Below are positions 50,786-63,811 of a stretch of 64,000 nt of DNA, piece after piece. The DNA is from Rhodeus uyekii (lineage: Eukaryota; Chordata; Actinopteri; Cypriniformes; Acheilognathidae). A model generated the notes under the pieces. The model worked only from the letters and a program-made list of their open reading frames with translations, searched no databases and was not told the DNA's origin. Both the position numbers and the translations under genes were made by a program. Each line of letters opens with the position of its first letter. Within the stretch, counting starts at the first letter, position 1. The stretch lies in the NCBI GenBank assembly GCA_037043235.1, contig JAWRVZ010000155.1, forward strand, positions 372,001-436,000. The letters run 5' to 3'.

Positions 50786-51355
50786 GGCCAGTCACACAGC
50801 GAAAACGCATGAATCACGCACGAATTACGCACAGATTTTCGTTTCTGCGCGGCGCGTGCGTCGTATGCGTAATTCGTTGGTGGAACGAACGTGGACCGTC
50901 AGTAAGTGGATGTGCGTCGAAGGCGGTTTGTGCGTGATTTTGAGTTTTGAACGGTTCAAAATTTGCATTATTCATGAGTCGGCGTGCGTAGTTTATGCGT
51001 CGAGTATGTGTGACTATGTGCGGGACACGCGTCGGCTGTCAGTGCTTATGCGTCGGAACTGGTTCGAAACCACGCAAGTCCACGTCCGTCCACTGACGCC
51101 CCACCTTCATATCACGCATGAATGAAGTACGTATCACGTTCATTCCACTGACAATGTGGATTCTGAAAGTGCTTGTACGTGGAACGTTCGCGAAGTGTAC
51201 GTGTTTGGACGCGCTCTGTCAGTGATTCATGCGTCGGGTGTGCGTCAAATGTTCGTGGAATACTTTGGTCAATTTCTCGACGCACAAGCGCACACAAACC
51301 CAATCTGTGCGTGATTTGTGAGTGATTCGTTCGTGAACGGCTGTGTGACTGGCCC
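50786..51355. mobile_element. CpG-dense inverted-repeat element (about 570 bp)
   Basis: The left end GGCCAGTCACACAGCGAAAA and the right end reverse complement GGGCCAGTCACACAGCCGTT are inverted repeats. The similarity extends about 50 bases inward, through ATGAATCACGCACGAATTAC on the left against CGAATCACTCACAAATCACG on the right. The interior is packed with CpG in CGTC/GCGT motifs such as GCGCGGCGCGTGCGTCGTAT. The 150-codon frame at 50673-51125 crosses the left end and is not a recognisable protein. The superfamily is undetermined because no clean target duplication is visible. Confidence 0.75.
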
Positions 51356-52633
51356 TTCAGATCGACAGAGGGTTATTAACAAAATTTGTTTTGTAAGAGT
51401 AGGTATCGCTGAAAATTGTATTGTACTTCTCACTACTCTTCTCTGTAAATGGCATTATGGTAAAAATAGAGCAAAACTTTCTTATCTGTGCATGACCGCA
51501 TTTTGGTACGGTTGGTTGGGTGGAACTGACAAACGACAGATTTTTTCAGTTTTTCCCTACTTGTTTGCCCTAAAACACTGTGTTAGTTATTCGATTTGAA
51601 ATGTTGGATACAAACATGGAGTGTTTGTGCTGATTGCAACATGCTGGAAGATGAAAATAACTCCCTCCCTTAAACGTGCTTACACCTGGGAACAATACAA
51701 GTCGCCAACATTATGACAAGAAGTTTGCAAAGAAGTATTTTCTACTAAGCAAGGCAGTATTTGACTGATAAGAGTATTCGTATTGGACTGGTGGGAGTGG
51801 CCTTGGACTTGGATTTGCATTATGGGATAATGGGATATTCTCATAATGGATTAGCATTATTGCATTAGTGTTCCTTTCTATTTCGAAGAAGGAAGACAGC
51901 AGCCTTTTTTCTCTGTTTTCTCTAGTCAGATGATCAGTGTATTATTTAATTTTGTTGCCTTTGTATTGCACAGGCAGCTACATTTTTATGAAAGCCCATT
52001 TTCCTAGAAGTAGTAAATCAAAAAGAACAAAGAAAATCCTTTTTTCTTAAGTTATGGCCCTATTAAAATGTAATTTATGACTGCTCATATAGTATATAGT
52101 ATATATATTTAAATTGACTCCTGTGATGGCAAAATCTATGTAACAATGTAAAAAAAAACTGTATGTCTCATACAACAAAAAACTCTGTAGCAAATACTAA
52201 AAGATATAAGCTTTGTATAATATTTACTACAATACTGTTATATTGTCGTACATATAGATTCTAGAAAGGGGAGATTTTTTTGTTGTTGTTGGGAGCGATT
52301 GCAGTGTCAAGTCAGGCCATGCTCTCATGCACACTGCATTTATTAAAAATCTCTTCCGGCCTCTCTCATACTACAGTATGATGCCTCAGAAGCACTCTAT
52401 TGATTTTGGCACTGGGCCTCATCAGCAGGAGGGTGTGTGTACACACCCACGGCCGCTCTCTCTCGCTCACGTTTAAATACACACGCACGAGTACAAACGA
52501 AGCAGCTATTACTCACTGGATCGTACACAAATGCAAAATGTTCACAAATACGCATTCATGTGGATGAATATTCATGTAAAAATATTTGCAGACTCGAGCT
52601 GTAATGCTCGTTGTGGCACAGATACACCATGGC
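51356..52633. other. Intron 2, nothing recognised
   Basis: Non-coding AT-rich sequence. No exon, RNA gene or repeat end was identified. Confidence 0.45.
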
Positions 52634-53384
52634 TATGTTCAAAATGAAATACTACTAGTATACTGTGCGAAGTATATGTTTTAATTTTAATTAAAACATA
52701 TACTAAATACTATATACTAAATACCATATACTAAATTCTAAATTTAAGTAGTATGCAGAATTTTTGTCATGTTAACATGCACGTTTAATTCGGCAAGCAG
52801 CATCTTGTGATCATCTCATAAATCCAGTTGTTTTGCATTTTTTGTTGCATTTTGTGTCATAACTTATAACAGTCCAATCAAATTATGAAGTCAAAAGAGA
52901 TTTCAATTGATATTTGTAACAAAGTTGAAGATTCAGAGGATACCGGTGAACATTCAATGTAAAGCTTGTTAAGAAAATTAACCACAAACCACAGAACGAA
53001 AGCAAGCGTAAACCCCTCACGGACAACTGCCACATATAAACATAATAATACATAACATAAATGTAACAAACTCTTATCTTTCACTTCCGGAGCTCCTAAA
53101 TGGGACTTGAGATGTGCAAATCTTTCACTCCACCATCCTTTCTCTGCCACCACAACTCTCGGACCGGCCCTGCTCGTCACCACAATATTGTTCTTGTCAG
53201 AATACTGTAAAATGTCAAGTTGATCGCGTTGCATTATGGGATTCAGTATTTCACACTGCTCTCTGGTTGCACATTCTGGCAAATGTTGCATCATTCGGAT
53301 TCACAAAACTGGCACAGTATGCACTGTATACACACGGCATGCTATTTTCTTTCAGAAATAGTTAGTTTTCCATTCTGAACATAC
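52634..53384. mobile_element. Inverted-repeat element with TATGTTC ends (about 750 bp)
   Basis: The left end TATGTTCAAAATGAAATACT then ACTAGTATACTG is mirrored by the right end CAGTATGCACTGTATACACA then TTTCCATTCTGAACATA. These ends are typical of a cyprinid non-autonomous DNA element whose common form starts CTATGTTCGGAATGGAATAC. GTTGCATTATGGGATTCAGT inside is another family-typical block. No transposase is encoded. Confidence 0.65.
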
Positions 53385-54321
53385 CCAACGATAAACCTAC
53401 CTTACCTCCCACGTACACACACATATATCTAGACATCTAAAAAATGCATGCACCCACTCAAAAAAATGTTTTTTAAAGCACACATTTATACTCTCAACCA
53501 CATAAATGGACTGTCCATAGACCCCTGGTAATACATACTGACAGTCTGTGGATAAGGATGCACAACGTGGATCAATGCATCATTTTGTAACTCATAAAGG
53601 TACACACATACACACATGTATACCAGCTCTGATCTCTGATATGAGTCTGAGCCGTGCCTCCAGGAACAGAGATGAAATGGGAATAGAGGAGGATTGAATG
53701 CATTAACGGAAGAAAGGACAGAAGCAGGCGACATGGCTCTTTGCTCTGATTTCTGTTCATTTACTTTCTTTCTTTCGTTTTCCCTTTCTCTCTCTCTCTC
53801 TCTCTCGCTGGCAATTGTGTGCGATATGCTACAGAGCCAGCAATCCATTCCATTGACCAACCGCACGACCTAGTTTTGTGGCAGCTCTTTCAATAAGTCT
53901 GCCGACTGGTCAATACAGACCTGTTCCCCAAGAGAGGGCCGGAAATAAGGGAGTGTGACGACCTATGAATGTTGTGTTTTAAACCGACAGAAACTTGCTG
54001 TGTTTTACATCTTATACTACAAGTAAAGAGATTAGACATATTGATAGTATAATATTATTACTACTATTCTTCATATTTTAGCATAAATAATACTAAAATA
54101 ATGAAAATAACTAAATTAAATGTAAAAGTAAATCAAATTGAAGTATGGGAATGATGTTATGACCTAACATTTTTAACAATTTTATATATTTAAATACTTT
54201 TATATTTGATCTTTGGTGCATCCTGGAATTATTTTTAAACATTATTGAATTTCAAATGTGTGCTTTCTCTTCATTCATCCATTCCAACTGAATAAGTTAA
54301 ACAAATTATATAATGTAATAT

Positions 54322-54365
<44 letters not shown>

Positions 54366-54615
54366 TGTTATTTTAAATGGTATGATAATTCCAAGAATTT
54401 AAGTATAAGGGACAATGAGAAATATAACTGGAAGTCAAGTGTGTCCAAACTTTGAAACTATATAATTTCCTTAAATATATTACATAATTATTATTATTGT
54501 CATTGATGCCTTAATTAATTTATGTATGTTTAGTTATTTAATTATGTTTAGTTATTTGGCGCGAAGGGTTATTTTACAACCTTAATATAAGGCTTTAAAA
54601 ATTTGTAAATAATTT

Positions 54616-54677
<62 letters not shown>

Positions 54678-55480
54678 CGTAATTAAAGGTGTTTTAGTGT
54701 ATTTTGTTAAATGATAATTAAGCACCTTTTTTCTGCAATCCTCATTATAGTAATGAAACAAATGTATGCTTAAATTATAAAATATTTATAAATAATAACA
54801 GCAGTTTTTCTTGTACTATATTATTATTATTATTATTTAATTAAAAAAGTAGCTGTGCTATATATTGTATGTTGAATATATAAGAGTGATTTGTGCATGA
54901 AAATGTGGCAACACCAAATATCATTATGGTCTTCATTTTCTTCTTGCAAAATATATTTTCAGTTTTGATTCTGGGGTGAAATGTCTCCTGAACACATTTT
55001 CTGAGACTCACCTCATCTCTCTCACACACACAATCTGAATTGACCTTCTTCTTGGAAGAGAACCTCAGAATCACCTGCGAGTTCACAGTGCTTACATAAT
55101 CACTCACGGTGATTAAACCTGAGAATCCGTCGCTGAGAGAGACATTTTGACAGATACTCGTCTGTCGTCATGAAAAATAGATGCTCTTCTTCTCAACTTG
55201 TAGAGCTCTCTGCCTCCACTGTGGGGGCCTGCTGTACTGATTACAACATTATGTAATACGGAAGAGACGCTCTATATTGAGAATTCAGTGTGAAAAATGC
55301 TTGTGACAGCACAGTGGCCCAGGAAGGAGGAAAAAAACACAAATTTCCTTTGCAGCCGATGTCGTGCTGACTTCGTTTAAACACTGCGCAGATGAGACAA
55401 TAGGTACGTTGACATATCCACTCATAATAGCCTCGTCGAGCAGACAGCAATTGCGTGTGGTGATTTGTTGCTGGTTAATA
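53385..55480. other. Intron 2 with AT microsatellites
   Basis: Non-coding. A CT tract lies at about 53787-53808. (AT)n tracts lie at about 54325-54361 and 54621-54675. Nothing else was recognised. Confidence 0.5.
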
Positions 55481-55489
55481 TGACTGTGC

Positions 55490-55780
55490 TGTGGTAGGAG
55501 CCATATGCCGGCAGAATAATAAACTTTACAGCGGAGGACATTTGTCCGATGTGATTGGTTTTATTGAAGGATGCATTTTCACAAATCTTATTCGAGCGCT
55601 GGTGGCGCAACAGTTTGCTAGCTGGGGCGAGCGGACACAACAACAGCGACACGGGAATAAAAACACAATTGCAGGCCACGACATGGCTGCCTTTTAATTA
55701 TTGATGGCCACTTCGGCTCTGCATTGGCCAGTAATTGCATTACAGGTCACTTCTCAATAGCAATCTGTGAAAGTTGTGGT
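55490..55780. promoter_or_regulatory. Possible conserved non-coding element
   Basis: Non-repetitive sequence of balanced composition between AT-rich DNA and a pyrimidine tract. Motifs such as TTTTAATTATTGATGGCCAC and AACACAATTGCAGG are homeodomain- and E-box-like. The judgement is by appearance only. Confidence 0.25.
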
Positions 55781-55836
55781 GATGTGTGCTGGGAGACGAT
55801 CGATAGGTGCTGTCCAGGGTGCTGGATTCAGACACT

Positions 55837-56641
55837 TACTCTCTGTCTTCTCTCTCTCCCTCTCTCTCTCGCTCTCTCTTTCTATCGCTCCCTCTCTCTC
55901 TCTATCACTCTCTCTCTTTCTCTCTCTCTCTCTCTCTTTTTCTCTCTCTCTATCCCTCTCTCTCTCTCTCTTTCTGGCGCTCTCTCTTTCTATTGCTCTC
56001 TCTATCACTCTCTCTCTTTCTCGTTCTCTTTTTCTTTCTCTCTCTGTGTCTCTCTCTATCGCTCTCTCTCTTTCTCTCGCTTTCTCTCCTTTGCTTTCTT
56101 GTGCTCGCGCTATCACTCTCTCTCTCTTTCTCTCTTTCTTGCGCTCTCTCTCTCTCTTTCTATCACTCCCTCTTTCTCTTTCTCTCTCTTTCTCTCTCTG
56201 TCTCTCTATCACTCTTTCTCTTGCTCTCTCTCTCTCTCTTTCTATCGCTCCCTCTCTCTTTCTCTGTCTCTTTCTCTCTCTATCTTTCTCTCGCGCTCTC
56301 TCTCTCTTTCTCTTTCTCTATCGCACTTTCTCTCTCTCTCTATTGCTCTCTCTCTCTTTCTCACGCTCTCTCCCTCCCTCTCTCTCTCTCTCTCTATCAC
56401 TTTCTCTATAGCTCTTTCTCTCTCTCTCTCTCTATCTCTCTCTCTCCCTCTCTCTCTCCCTCTCTCTCTATCACTCTCTCTCTCTTTCTCTATCTCTCTT
56501 TCTCGCTCTCTATCTCTTTCTCACGCTCTCTCTCTCCCTCTCTCTCTCTCTCTATCACTATCTCTCTCTCTCTCTCTATCACTATCTCTCTCTTTCTCTT
56601 TCTCTATCGCTCTCTCTCTCTCTCTCTCTCGCTCATTCTTC
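55837..56641 (+). repeat. 800-bp polypyrimidine (CT-rich) tract
   Basis: The + strand is almost entirely C and T for about 800 bases, arranged as CTCT runs with TTTC variants and scattered TATC and GCTC interruptions. Both strands give long open frames (up to 328 codons of Ser/Leu on +, Arg/Glu on -) that are repeat artefacts. Mirror-symmetric polypurine/polypyrimidine DNA of this kind can form triplex (H-DNA). The transcript would be a long CU-rich tract, suitable for PTB-like binding in principle. Confidence 0.95.
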
Positions 56642-57548
56642 ATTCTGCTGTCTGTTTCTCACCTGTTTTCTCCACATTCAGGTTCCCTCTGTGCTGCCCT
56701 TTATGCTTGAAGCTGTTAGTCAATTGGAAATCTTTCATCTCTTTTCAAGATTCAAAATCTTTTTAGAATTTTACACTGCTGTATGTGGGCAGCGCATATC
56801 ATACTGTGAGCTGCTGTTTCTGAGGAGCTTCTTTTTTTCAGCCTGAATTGATTTATATATTTATTTATTTTTCATCATTTTAATTTAAAATGTTCTGGTG
56901 ACACAACCTCTGTAAATCTCATTTCCTCTGAGTAGCAGTGTCTTTGATTGCAATATATTATTTTTACACAGCATTTCTAATTTATTTTGACCTTTTGAAT
57001 ACCATTACTAAAGCAAATTTTCTTTACACATTCATTATGGATTTCTTTGATAGTTACATGTCTCATGTGAAAAGAAAAAAGAAAAGAAATCTGGTCACAT
57101 TCTGCTCAGAATGGCCACTGTAGTAAAACGCATTTAACGTGCATCCACAGGTTCACATGGACTGTTTTACTATGGCTTATTTAATGATGGCTGAAACTTT
57201 GAATAAAAAGCATTAATAGGGTTTATTACCTCTTTAGAATATTCGCTTGTTGTATTCCTTAATTGTATGTCAATTTGCTTACAAGTGTCTGCTAAATTAA
57301 TAAAAGTAAATATTGTATATTTTTCTGTGTATATATTTATATTATGGTGTTTTAGCTTTTAATGGTTAACATTATGGCCAAACTATGTTCTTTTCCTTTC
57401 TCCTCTATTGTTGTTATTTCACCTGTCTCTCCCCCTTTCTCATCGCCTCCATCCACACTTAATTTCTTTTGCTGTCTGTCACACATTTGCTGTGTCATCC
57501 TGTCTCTCTTCTTCCTGTTCTCCTGCTGTACTTTGTTCTATCTCTGTC

Positions 57549-57600
<52 letters not shown>

Positions 57601-58249
57601 TCAGGGTAGAGAGTTGAGGAGACAGTAGATTTTGCATGCTCTAAATACACTCACTATGTGTGGGTCTCAGTGTGTGTTTTTGCTGTGGTGTCATCCAGGG
57701 ATGGGCGGCAGGAGGAAGCAGTGTTTGTTAAATCATGATTTCGTGGCCACAGAAGGGGAGGGGTGTAGGGATAGAGGCTTGGAGAGATCAGGCCAGAGTG
57801 TGTCCAGGCAACTTGGCAGACATCTAAGCCTCCTGCTCTATTTGTTCTTCCCTCCATCCAGTTCTCTGTCTCCTGGCTCGTGGCTTATTCTGTTTCTTCT
57901 TATTGTCCTCTTTTTCTTTGTGGGGTGTCTCTTACTTATTCATATTTGAGGCAGTACTTTGGATTGCTCGGTGCTTCATCTCCCATGCGTTGTTGTGCCA
58001 TGTTCTTCCCCAGCACTGCTTTATGGTCTTTTTTACACTGTTGTTCCATGTTGTGATTTTTTTTTTTTTTACACTGTTTAAAAAAAAACATCCTGTTCCT
58101 GTCTTGCTTCATAGTGTCTAAATACACAGCTGTCTTTTAAAGGAGCATCTTGTCAGGTAACAAATGTGTGGGGGTTGTGAGAGAGATGTTTTGTGCGCTT
58201 TTAATAATGATTTTAACCCATACATTTTAACCGTTAGATATTTTAAGAA
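56642..58249. other. Intron 2 with a (CT)n microsatellite
   Basis: Non-coding. (CT)n at 57551-57592 is followed by TTTCTCTTTCAG, a chance acceptor-like end; the sequence after it has an early stop and no matching donor. Short poly-T and poly-A runs lie at about 58058-58088. Confidence 0.45.
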
Positions 58250-58470
58250 AAAATGTATCAAAATTTGGATTTATTCCAAACAAATGCTTTTCTTTTGAGC
58301 TTTCGATTCAAGAATCAATCAGCACTGAACTGTTTTAAGCATTGATAATAAGAAAAGTAAATAATAATTTTAAATTGTAATATTTCATGTTGCTGTTTTT
58401 ACTGTGAAAGAATAGAGACTTCTTTCAAAAATATTTTTTTAAACTTACCAACCCCAAACCTTTTAACAGA
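58250..58470. repeat. Cyprinid repeat X, copy 7
   Basis: Blocks are CAAACAAATGCTTTTCTTTT, CAAGAATCAATCAGCACTGA, AAGCATTGATAATAAGAAAA, GAGACTTCTTTCAAAAATAT and the end ACTTACCAACCCCAAACCTT then TTAACAG. Confidence 0.68.
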
Positions 58471-59858
58471 GAAAGGTGTATAGATTGATTTCAAAAGATA
58501 TAGCAATTCTGAAGAATTTGCCCAGAATCAAGCATCTTAGAAGACCTTTATTATTAACAGCTGACTTGTTGTATGATGCTTTGAAATGATGTCTATGTAG
58601 GCAGTTCACTGTTTTGGAACAGAGCTCTGATTTCTCACGCCAAGCTCGTTTGTAATGCATTTTGTGCTGTTTGATAATTATCTGCATGGAATAATCGTGC
58701 TGCGCAGTTCTGCTTTATGCTCTTCGATTTTGAGTTTATAGGAAAAATTTCAAATATGTTTAGTCCATCTTTTTCCAGTGGTCTATCCTCTGACCTTAAA
58801 CGTGTAACTCATTCAGCTCTGGCCTGTTTGTGATTGTGTGCTCTTGATGTTGTGTGTTCAAACTGCCAGACTGTGCTCAATGAGGCTTCTCCTTTGCTCT
58901 GACTTCCTGCCGCGGGCATCCTCTCGGTTAGCCAGTCAGTTGCGTGTATGTGTGCGCGCACGTTTGTGAGTGAAATCTAGACTTGATGTTGGTTTTATTG
59001 TGTGTACATATCTAGCAGTGTGTTTTATTGATAACTTATCAATATCAAATCATGTTCATTTATTAACAAGCAGGGACCTTATCAGGAATTTGATATTCAG
59101 CTTCTGTGAAGTTCACCGCAAACTGGGTCTCCTCTCCTGCACACTCTTTCACTCTTCAACTTTCTGCATGGTTGAACAATGTCTCACTCAGTTGCTCTCA
59201 CTTTTTCTCTCATCTTGTCACTTACAGCCCTTTGCTTACACCCCTCCTCTTATCTGAAAGTAATTTAACAGCTCTGGATGTCAGATGTGTCAACTTCTTT
59301 TAACGGTTTCCCCCTCTATCTTTTGTTTTACTCCCATACATGTGGACACTCAGTGGCGAGACAGGGATTTCTCAGGTCCATTATTAGTCAGATCAGCTGC
59401 CGAGAAGTGCACTAGCTTAGTGTTGATTAATATGCAGCGTTAGCAGTTGTGCTAAACACATGGAGGAGCTACTGCTGCCCTTAAGTCCTCCTGGGATGTT
59501 GGGTAGTCATACTTATGGCATGATGTGCAATCAAGAGATTTTGATCGGAATAAAGTGGTTGTGTTGGACAATTTTAAATTGCATTCTTTTTTACATCATG
59601 ACAAAGACAGAATGCTTTGTGCACATAATGAAGAGTAAAAAATCCACTTTAGCTGTGGAGCTGATGCTTTGTGTGTATTACATCATTCTTGTGAGCCACA
59701 GAAAAAGGCAACGAATAAATGGCAAAGCTGTAAGCTGACAAGCAAATCAAGCTTATACATTATACATTCATTATAAAGATTTAAATGACTAATTACGTTA
59801 TTTGTATATGAATTGAAAAAACCTAAAAACGTAAATCTACTACGAATTATATTGGTTA

Positions 59859-59897
<39 letters not shown>

Positions 59898-60884
59898 TGT
59901 ATATATATATATATATATATTTTTTTTTTTGGTATATATATATGCAAATTACAATATATGTATGCATGATTATGCACTGTACATATGAGGAAATTCTAAA
60001 AGTAAAAAAAATTGAATATCAATCACTGGCATGTGAAAATGTGCATATTTTTACATTTTAAAATGCCATGGCAAGTTACAAGTCATAAAAATGCAGCCCA
60101 TTCGACATGTCTTACATCGTAGAGAACCTTCCAAGAGTTTATCAATCAATCACACAGTAGCCATAACCTTCCCGAACGTCCCCTCTACCCAAATCTGATA
60201 AAGTGACTCCATGGTCACATGACCCTAACTCTCTTTCTCCATCCATGCTGACCTTACCTACATGCGCCATTCACACTTTTCCTGTAGCTTTACTACCCTC
60301 TCTGCAGAGTGAGCTATGAGGGGTATTATGCTGTCTTACATTTCTGAGCTGGGTTCCCTGGTTAGACCTGTCCTCCTGTCAGACCCTTGGAACCTGGTTA
60401 AGTCCCCTCAGTGCTGGAGGATCATCGGCAGCCTTTCACGGCATCAGCACAGCGGCTCAAGGTCACTGCTCTCCGAACCTCAAGCTTTGACCCATTGACC
60501 CTGTGATATGACACATCCCCTGCTGATACTGCACAGCTAAACGCTATTGGCTCCAGCAGAGAAGATGGAGAGAGCCACACTCTCACAAGCTTGCGCACTC
60601 AAACTCAACGACACTACCAAAACTCTGGTGTGCCTTGGCACCTGCAGCAGAGTACTTTATGAATCAATGTCACTCCCAGTGAGAAGAAAATGACTACGTT
60701 GCAAAGGAGAAGAGGGCTGGAGTGGAGGCGGAGAGAAAAATCACTTTGATGGATTGGCCCCTCAAGGGACAACCTTGTAATGTTTTTGGACAGGAACCCA
60801 ACTCCAAAAGGCTTTCTTTTTCTGTGCTCATAGAATTGCATTCAAGTCTGGCCGCAAAATTTAAATGCAGCAGCTACAGATGCC
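58471..60884. other. Intron 2 with TG/AT microsatellite
   Basis: Non-coding. (TG)14 at 59861-59888 is followed by AT and a poly-T tract to about 59930. No exon or RNA gene was recognised. Confidence 0.45.
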
Positions 60885-61165
60885 GGCTTATGACACGGAA
60901 CAGAGAAAGTAATTAAGAAGGGTGATTAAAAAGGGAGACCTAGTCCTACCCCACACCGAGGCTTTTGGGTCCTCTAATTGCCTAGTGCCAAATAAATGAT
61001 GGTTGGAGATATATGAGATGCCGGCATGCGGCGGAATCCTGGCACGCCGGCCTCGGCGCAGAATGATGATGCGTACGACAGCACCAACAGTGCTGGCGCA
61101 GACTGATGAGTCACAGAGAGGCATATCCGCACGGGGGCTCTGACACAGATGGTGCAACCTGTACA
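60885..61165. promoter_or_regulatory. Possible conserved non-coding element
   Basis: Non-repetitive and GC-richer than its surroundings, with CTCTAATTGCCTAGTGCCAA, an ATGCCGGCATGCGGCGGAAT stretch and TGATGAGTCACAGAG (AP-1-like TGAGTCA). It looks like intronic enhancer-type sequence, but this rests on composition alone. Confidence 0.3.
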
Positions 61166-61435
61166 TCATTACAGACCTGGATACTGCATAGAAAATTTTA
61201 AGGACAGCTGCTAAATTAGACTGACTAATGAATGCAGAGTGGCAGCAAAATGGAGGGAGGCTTTAAAATGAATTTTTGAAAAATGACTGTAGAGGAAGAT
61301 TGAGGCTAGTTGTCACACAGGGCTGTTTGTCAGTAACGAGTCAGACGTTAAGTATGAATGTTGGTTTCAATTTGCGAAATTCATATAATTTTTTATTTAT
61401 AATATTTGCTTGTTCAAACCAAATGTAATTAACTG

Positions 61436-62126
61436 TACTGAAATTGAATACTGAAAAAAACATTTCGGGCCGAAAATGAAAATTATGGATGCGCTGGGTC
61501 GAAAACCGAAAATGACATTTAAAAATTTGTTTTTTTATTTTAAATTAGTATTTTGTATAATTGTGTTAATATTCGACTTTATGATTAAAAAATATGAATA
61601 TTTTTAATGAATCTGAATTTGAAAAAATAAAATAAAAAAAAACACACTTTTATTTAAAGTATCACACCAAAATTGGTACCTAAAATAATATTAAATATTA
61701 ACATATTATTCTTTATTCATTTTTATGCAACAGAATCAGGTTTAATAAATGCATTTTTTTTAACCAATTATCCAAATAATATAGTCCTAGAAATAGCGTT
61801 CCCCAGCAGGGCAATACTGCGGCATAGTAGTGCTATTGCGAACAGAAACAAGCAAACTACAGAGAAATATCCTGTCAGTAGACCTTTCTTTTCCAGTGAA
61901 CGTGAGTGGAACATGAGTAGAGCGTTCGCATGGGCCGTGAGCGACTGAGAAGAGCACACACACACTTAGAGTATTGAGCGGATTGTCACTCTGTGCAGTG
62001 ATAACGGCTAGAGTAAGAGTGAAACCCAAGCACTGAACACATATTTTTGGCCTTTTTTCTCCTGCGGACAAAAATCGAAAATGCCGTTTTCGGTCGATTC
62101 ATTTTTGGTGGCTGAAATTTCAGTAC
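61436..62126. mobile_element. Candidate inverted-repeat element with GTACTGAAAT ends
   Basis: GTACTGAAAT at 61436-61445 pairs with ATTTCAGTAC at 62117-62126. Inside each end are matching CGAAAATG/CATTTTCG-type blocks (TTTCGGGCCGAAAATGAAAA at left, ATCGAAAATGCCGTTTTCGG at right). It resembles hAT-type non-autonomous elements of fish, but the target duplication was not resolved. Confidence 0.45.
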
Positions 62127-62459
62127 AAACTGTACAGTATGTTTTTTGTTTTTGTTTCTGGGCAATAATGGCATAAATGTTTTTGTATCCAAGAATTTAC
62201 ATCCAAGGCTTGTATCTGTACAGAAGTTAACCTACTCTTGGAAATAAACCCTGGTCTCTCTTGTTAGTTTTTCTTCTTTTTTTCTTTTCTCAAAGGTAAT
62301 GATGGCAGGCTATATTGGTAAAATAGCACTTAAAAACTTACCGTACAGTACAGAAAACACCAATAGAGAAAGTAATTTGTGAAGAATATGTGGGAGCATG
62401 CTCTGTTTTGCACACAAGTAATGGACAAAATCATTTGGAGGTCAGATTGAATTGACAAT

Positions 62460-62494
<35 letters not shown>

Positions 62495-63811
62495 TTTACA
62501 AATGCAGTCTCTGCAAACAGAGTGATAAGCAGAGATGCAGATAAAACTGTGTGAATGCTTGTTTGCATACTGCCTCCATCACAAGGATGTTGGCATAAAA
62601 CGCACACACATACACAGTGATGTGTTCCCCGGTCACAGCAGGCGAGCATGTTCTGCTGACACATTGAACTCATAACAATGACTGAAACAGGATGAGCGGG
62701 TAACCACAGAGACACCGACTGTGGGGTGAATTTTCTAAACAGTTGTGCTGCTACTTTTCTGAGTACCGTAGTATTGCAATACAATAACCAAAAAGAGTCC
62801 ACAGTGCTGTTTAACCTATTTACCTTGAGCATTTAAATTGTCATTGTCGTTCTTTTCATTATAAATACACCTCCTTTTATGTGATGGATGGTTGGATGGA
62901 TAGACGATACATCTTTAGAAAGAAAGAAAGAATTACTGTTTTTAGTTAAGCAACACATGGTGCAGCCACATTTAATTCATTTAGTGAAAGTGTGTGCGTG
63001 TGTCTAATGAAATAGACAGCAATTGTTTCTCTCCAGTATTTCCCAAGTTCTTTTGCTGAGTTCCCTGTTTTATTTTCCTGCTCTCTTGTTACATCAGGAC
63101 TTTAGGGCTCTTTCATTAAAGTTTAAATCTACAACTCTCTATGAAGCCAGTTTTGATGAATTAAACAAGCTCTGCTATTCTGCACACACACTTTCTCGTC
63201 CCAGCCTCTCTTTCATTTTCCCTCGCTTTTGTTGTCTTTCTTTCGCTCTGTCTCTCTGTCTCGCACCTATAATCCCTTGTATTTCTCCCCACTCGTCTCT
63301 GTCTCATTTCCTTGTCTTTCTCTCTTCTTTTTCTGTTCTTAATTCATCTGTTTGTATGGTCTCATATGGAAAACCCAGACCGTGGAGAGTTTCGGCTCAC
63401 ATATGAAACAGCAGGCGTGCTGTTGGGAGCCATACAGGGGCCCAGATGTTTATAGGAGGGTAGTCGACTCTATGAAGACACTCTTTTTCTTTGATTAAAC
63501 TTTGGAATGACTCCTACTCCCTCCTCTTTTAGAAATCCGCCTCAATCACAGCTTACACACAATCTGGAACAGCACACCAGGTGCTGGGAAAAATGGTGTT
63601 GTGTGTATATATGGTGTGAGAGACAGGCGGGGGCCCACATCTGTTCATATTAACTGTCAGAAATAGTCTGGATGCATTGTGTGTGCGATTAGAAGCTTAT
63701 TGCTGGTGTCTTTGAACATATGTGTGTGTGCATCCCTTATAATAAATCCTTTTCTGAGAAGTTTTGCTTGGATTATGTACCATTATGAGCATTTTAAACG
63801 CTTTAAATGAA
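62127..63811. other. Intron 2, 3' part in window, nothing recognised
   Basis: Non-coding. A (CA)n tract lies at 62461-62490 and a pyrimidine-rich stretch at about 63195-63340. No celf4 exon 3 was found. Confidence 0.5.

Noticed and set aside
50673..51125. 150-codon ORF
   Set aside because: It crosses the end of the CpG-dense inverted-repeat element; its composition reflects repeated CGTC/GCGT motifs, not a protein family.
55724..56766. Long ORFs of 319-328 codons (Ser/Leu-rich) and an Arg/Glu-rich antisense ORF
   Set aside because: They arise from the CT-rich tract, are open in several frames at once, and have no complex protein sequence.
57540..57630. An exon beginning after the TTTCTCTTTCAG acceptor-like end
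   Set aside because: The downstream sequence soon reaches stops in the likely frames and no plausible donor or recognisable peptide follows.
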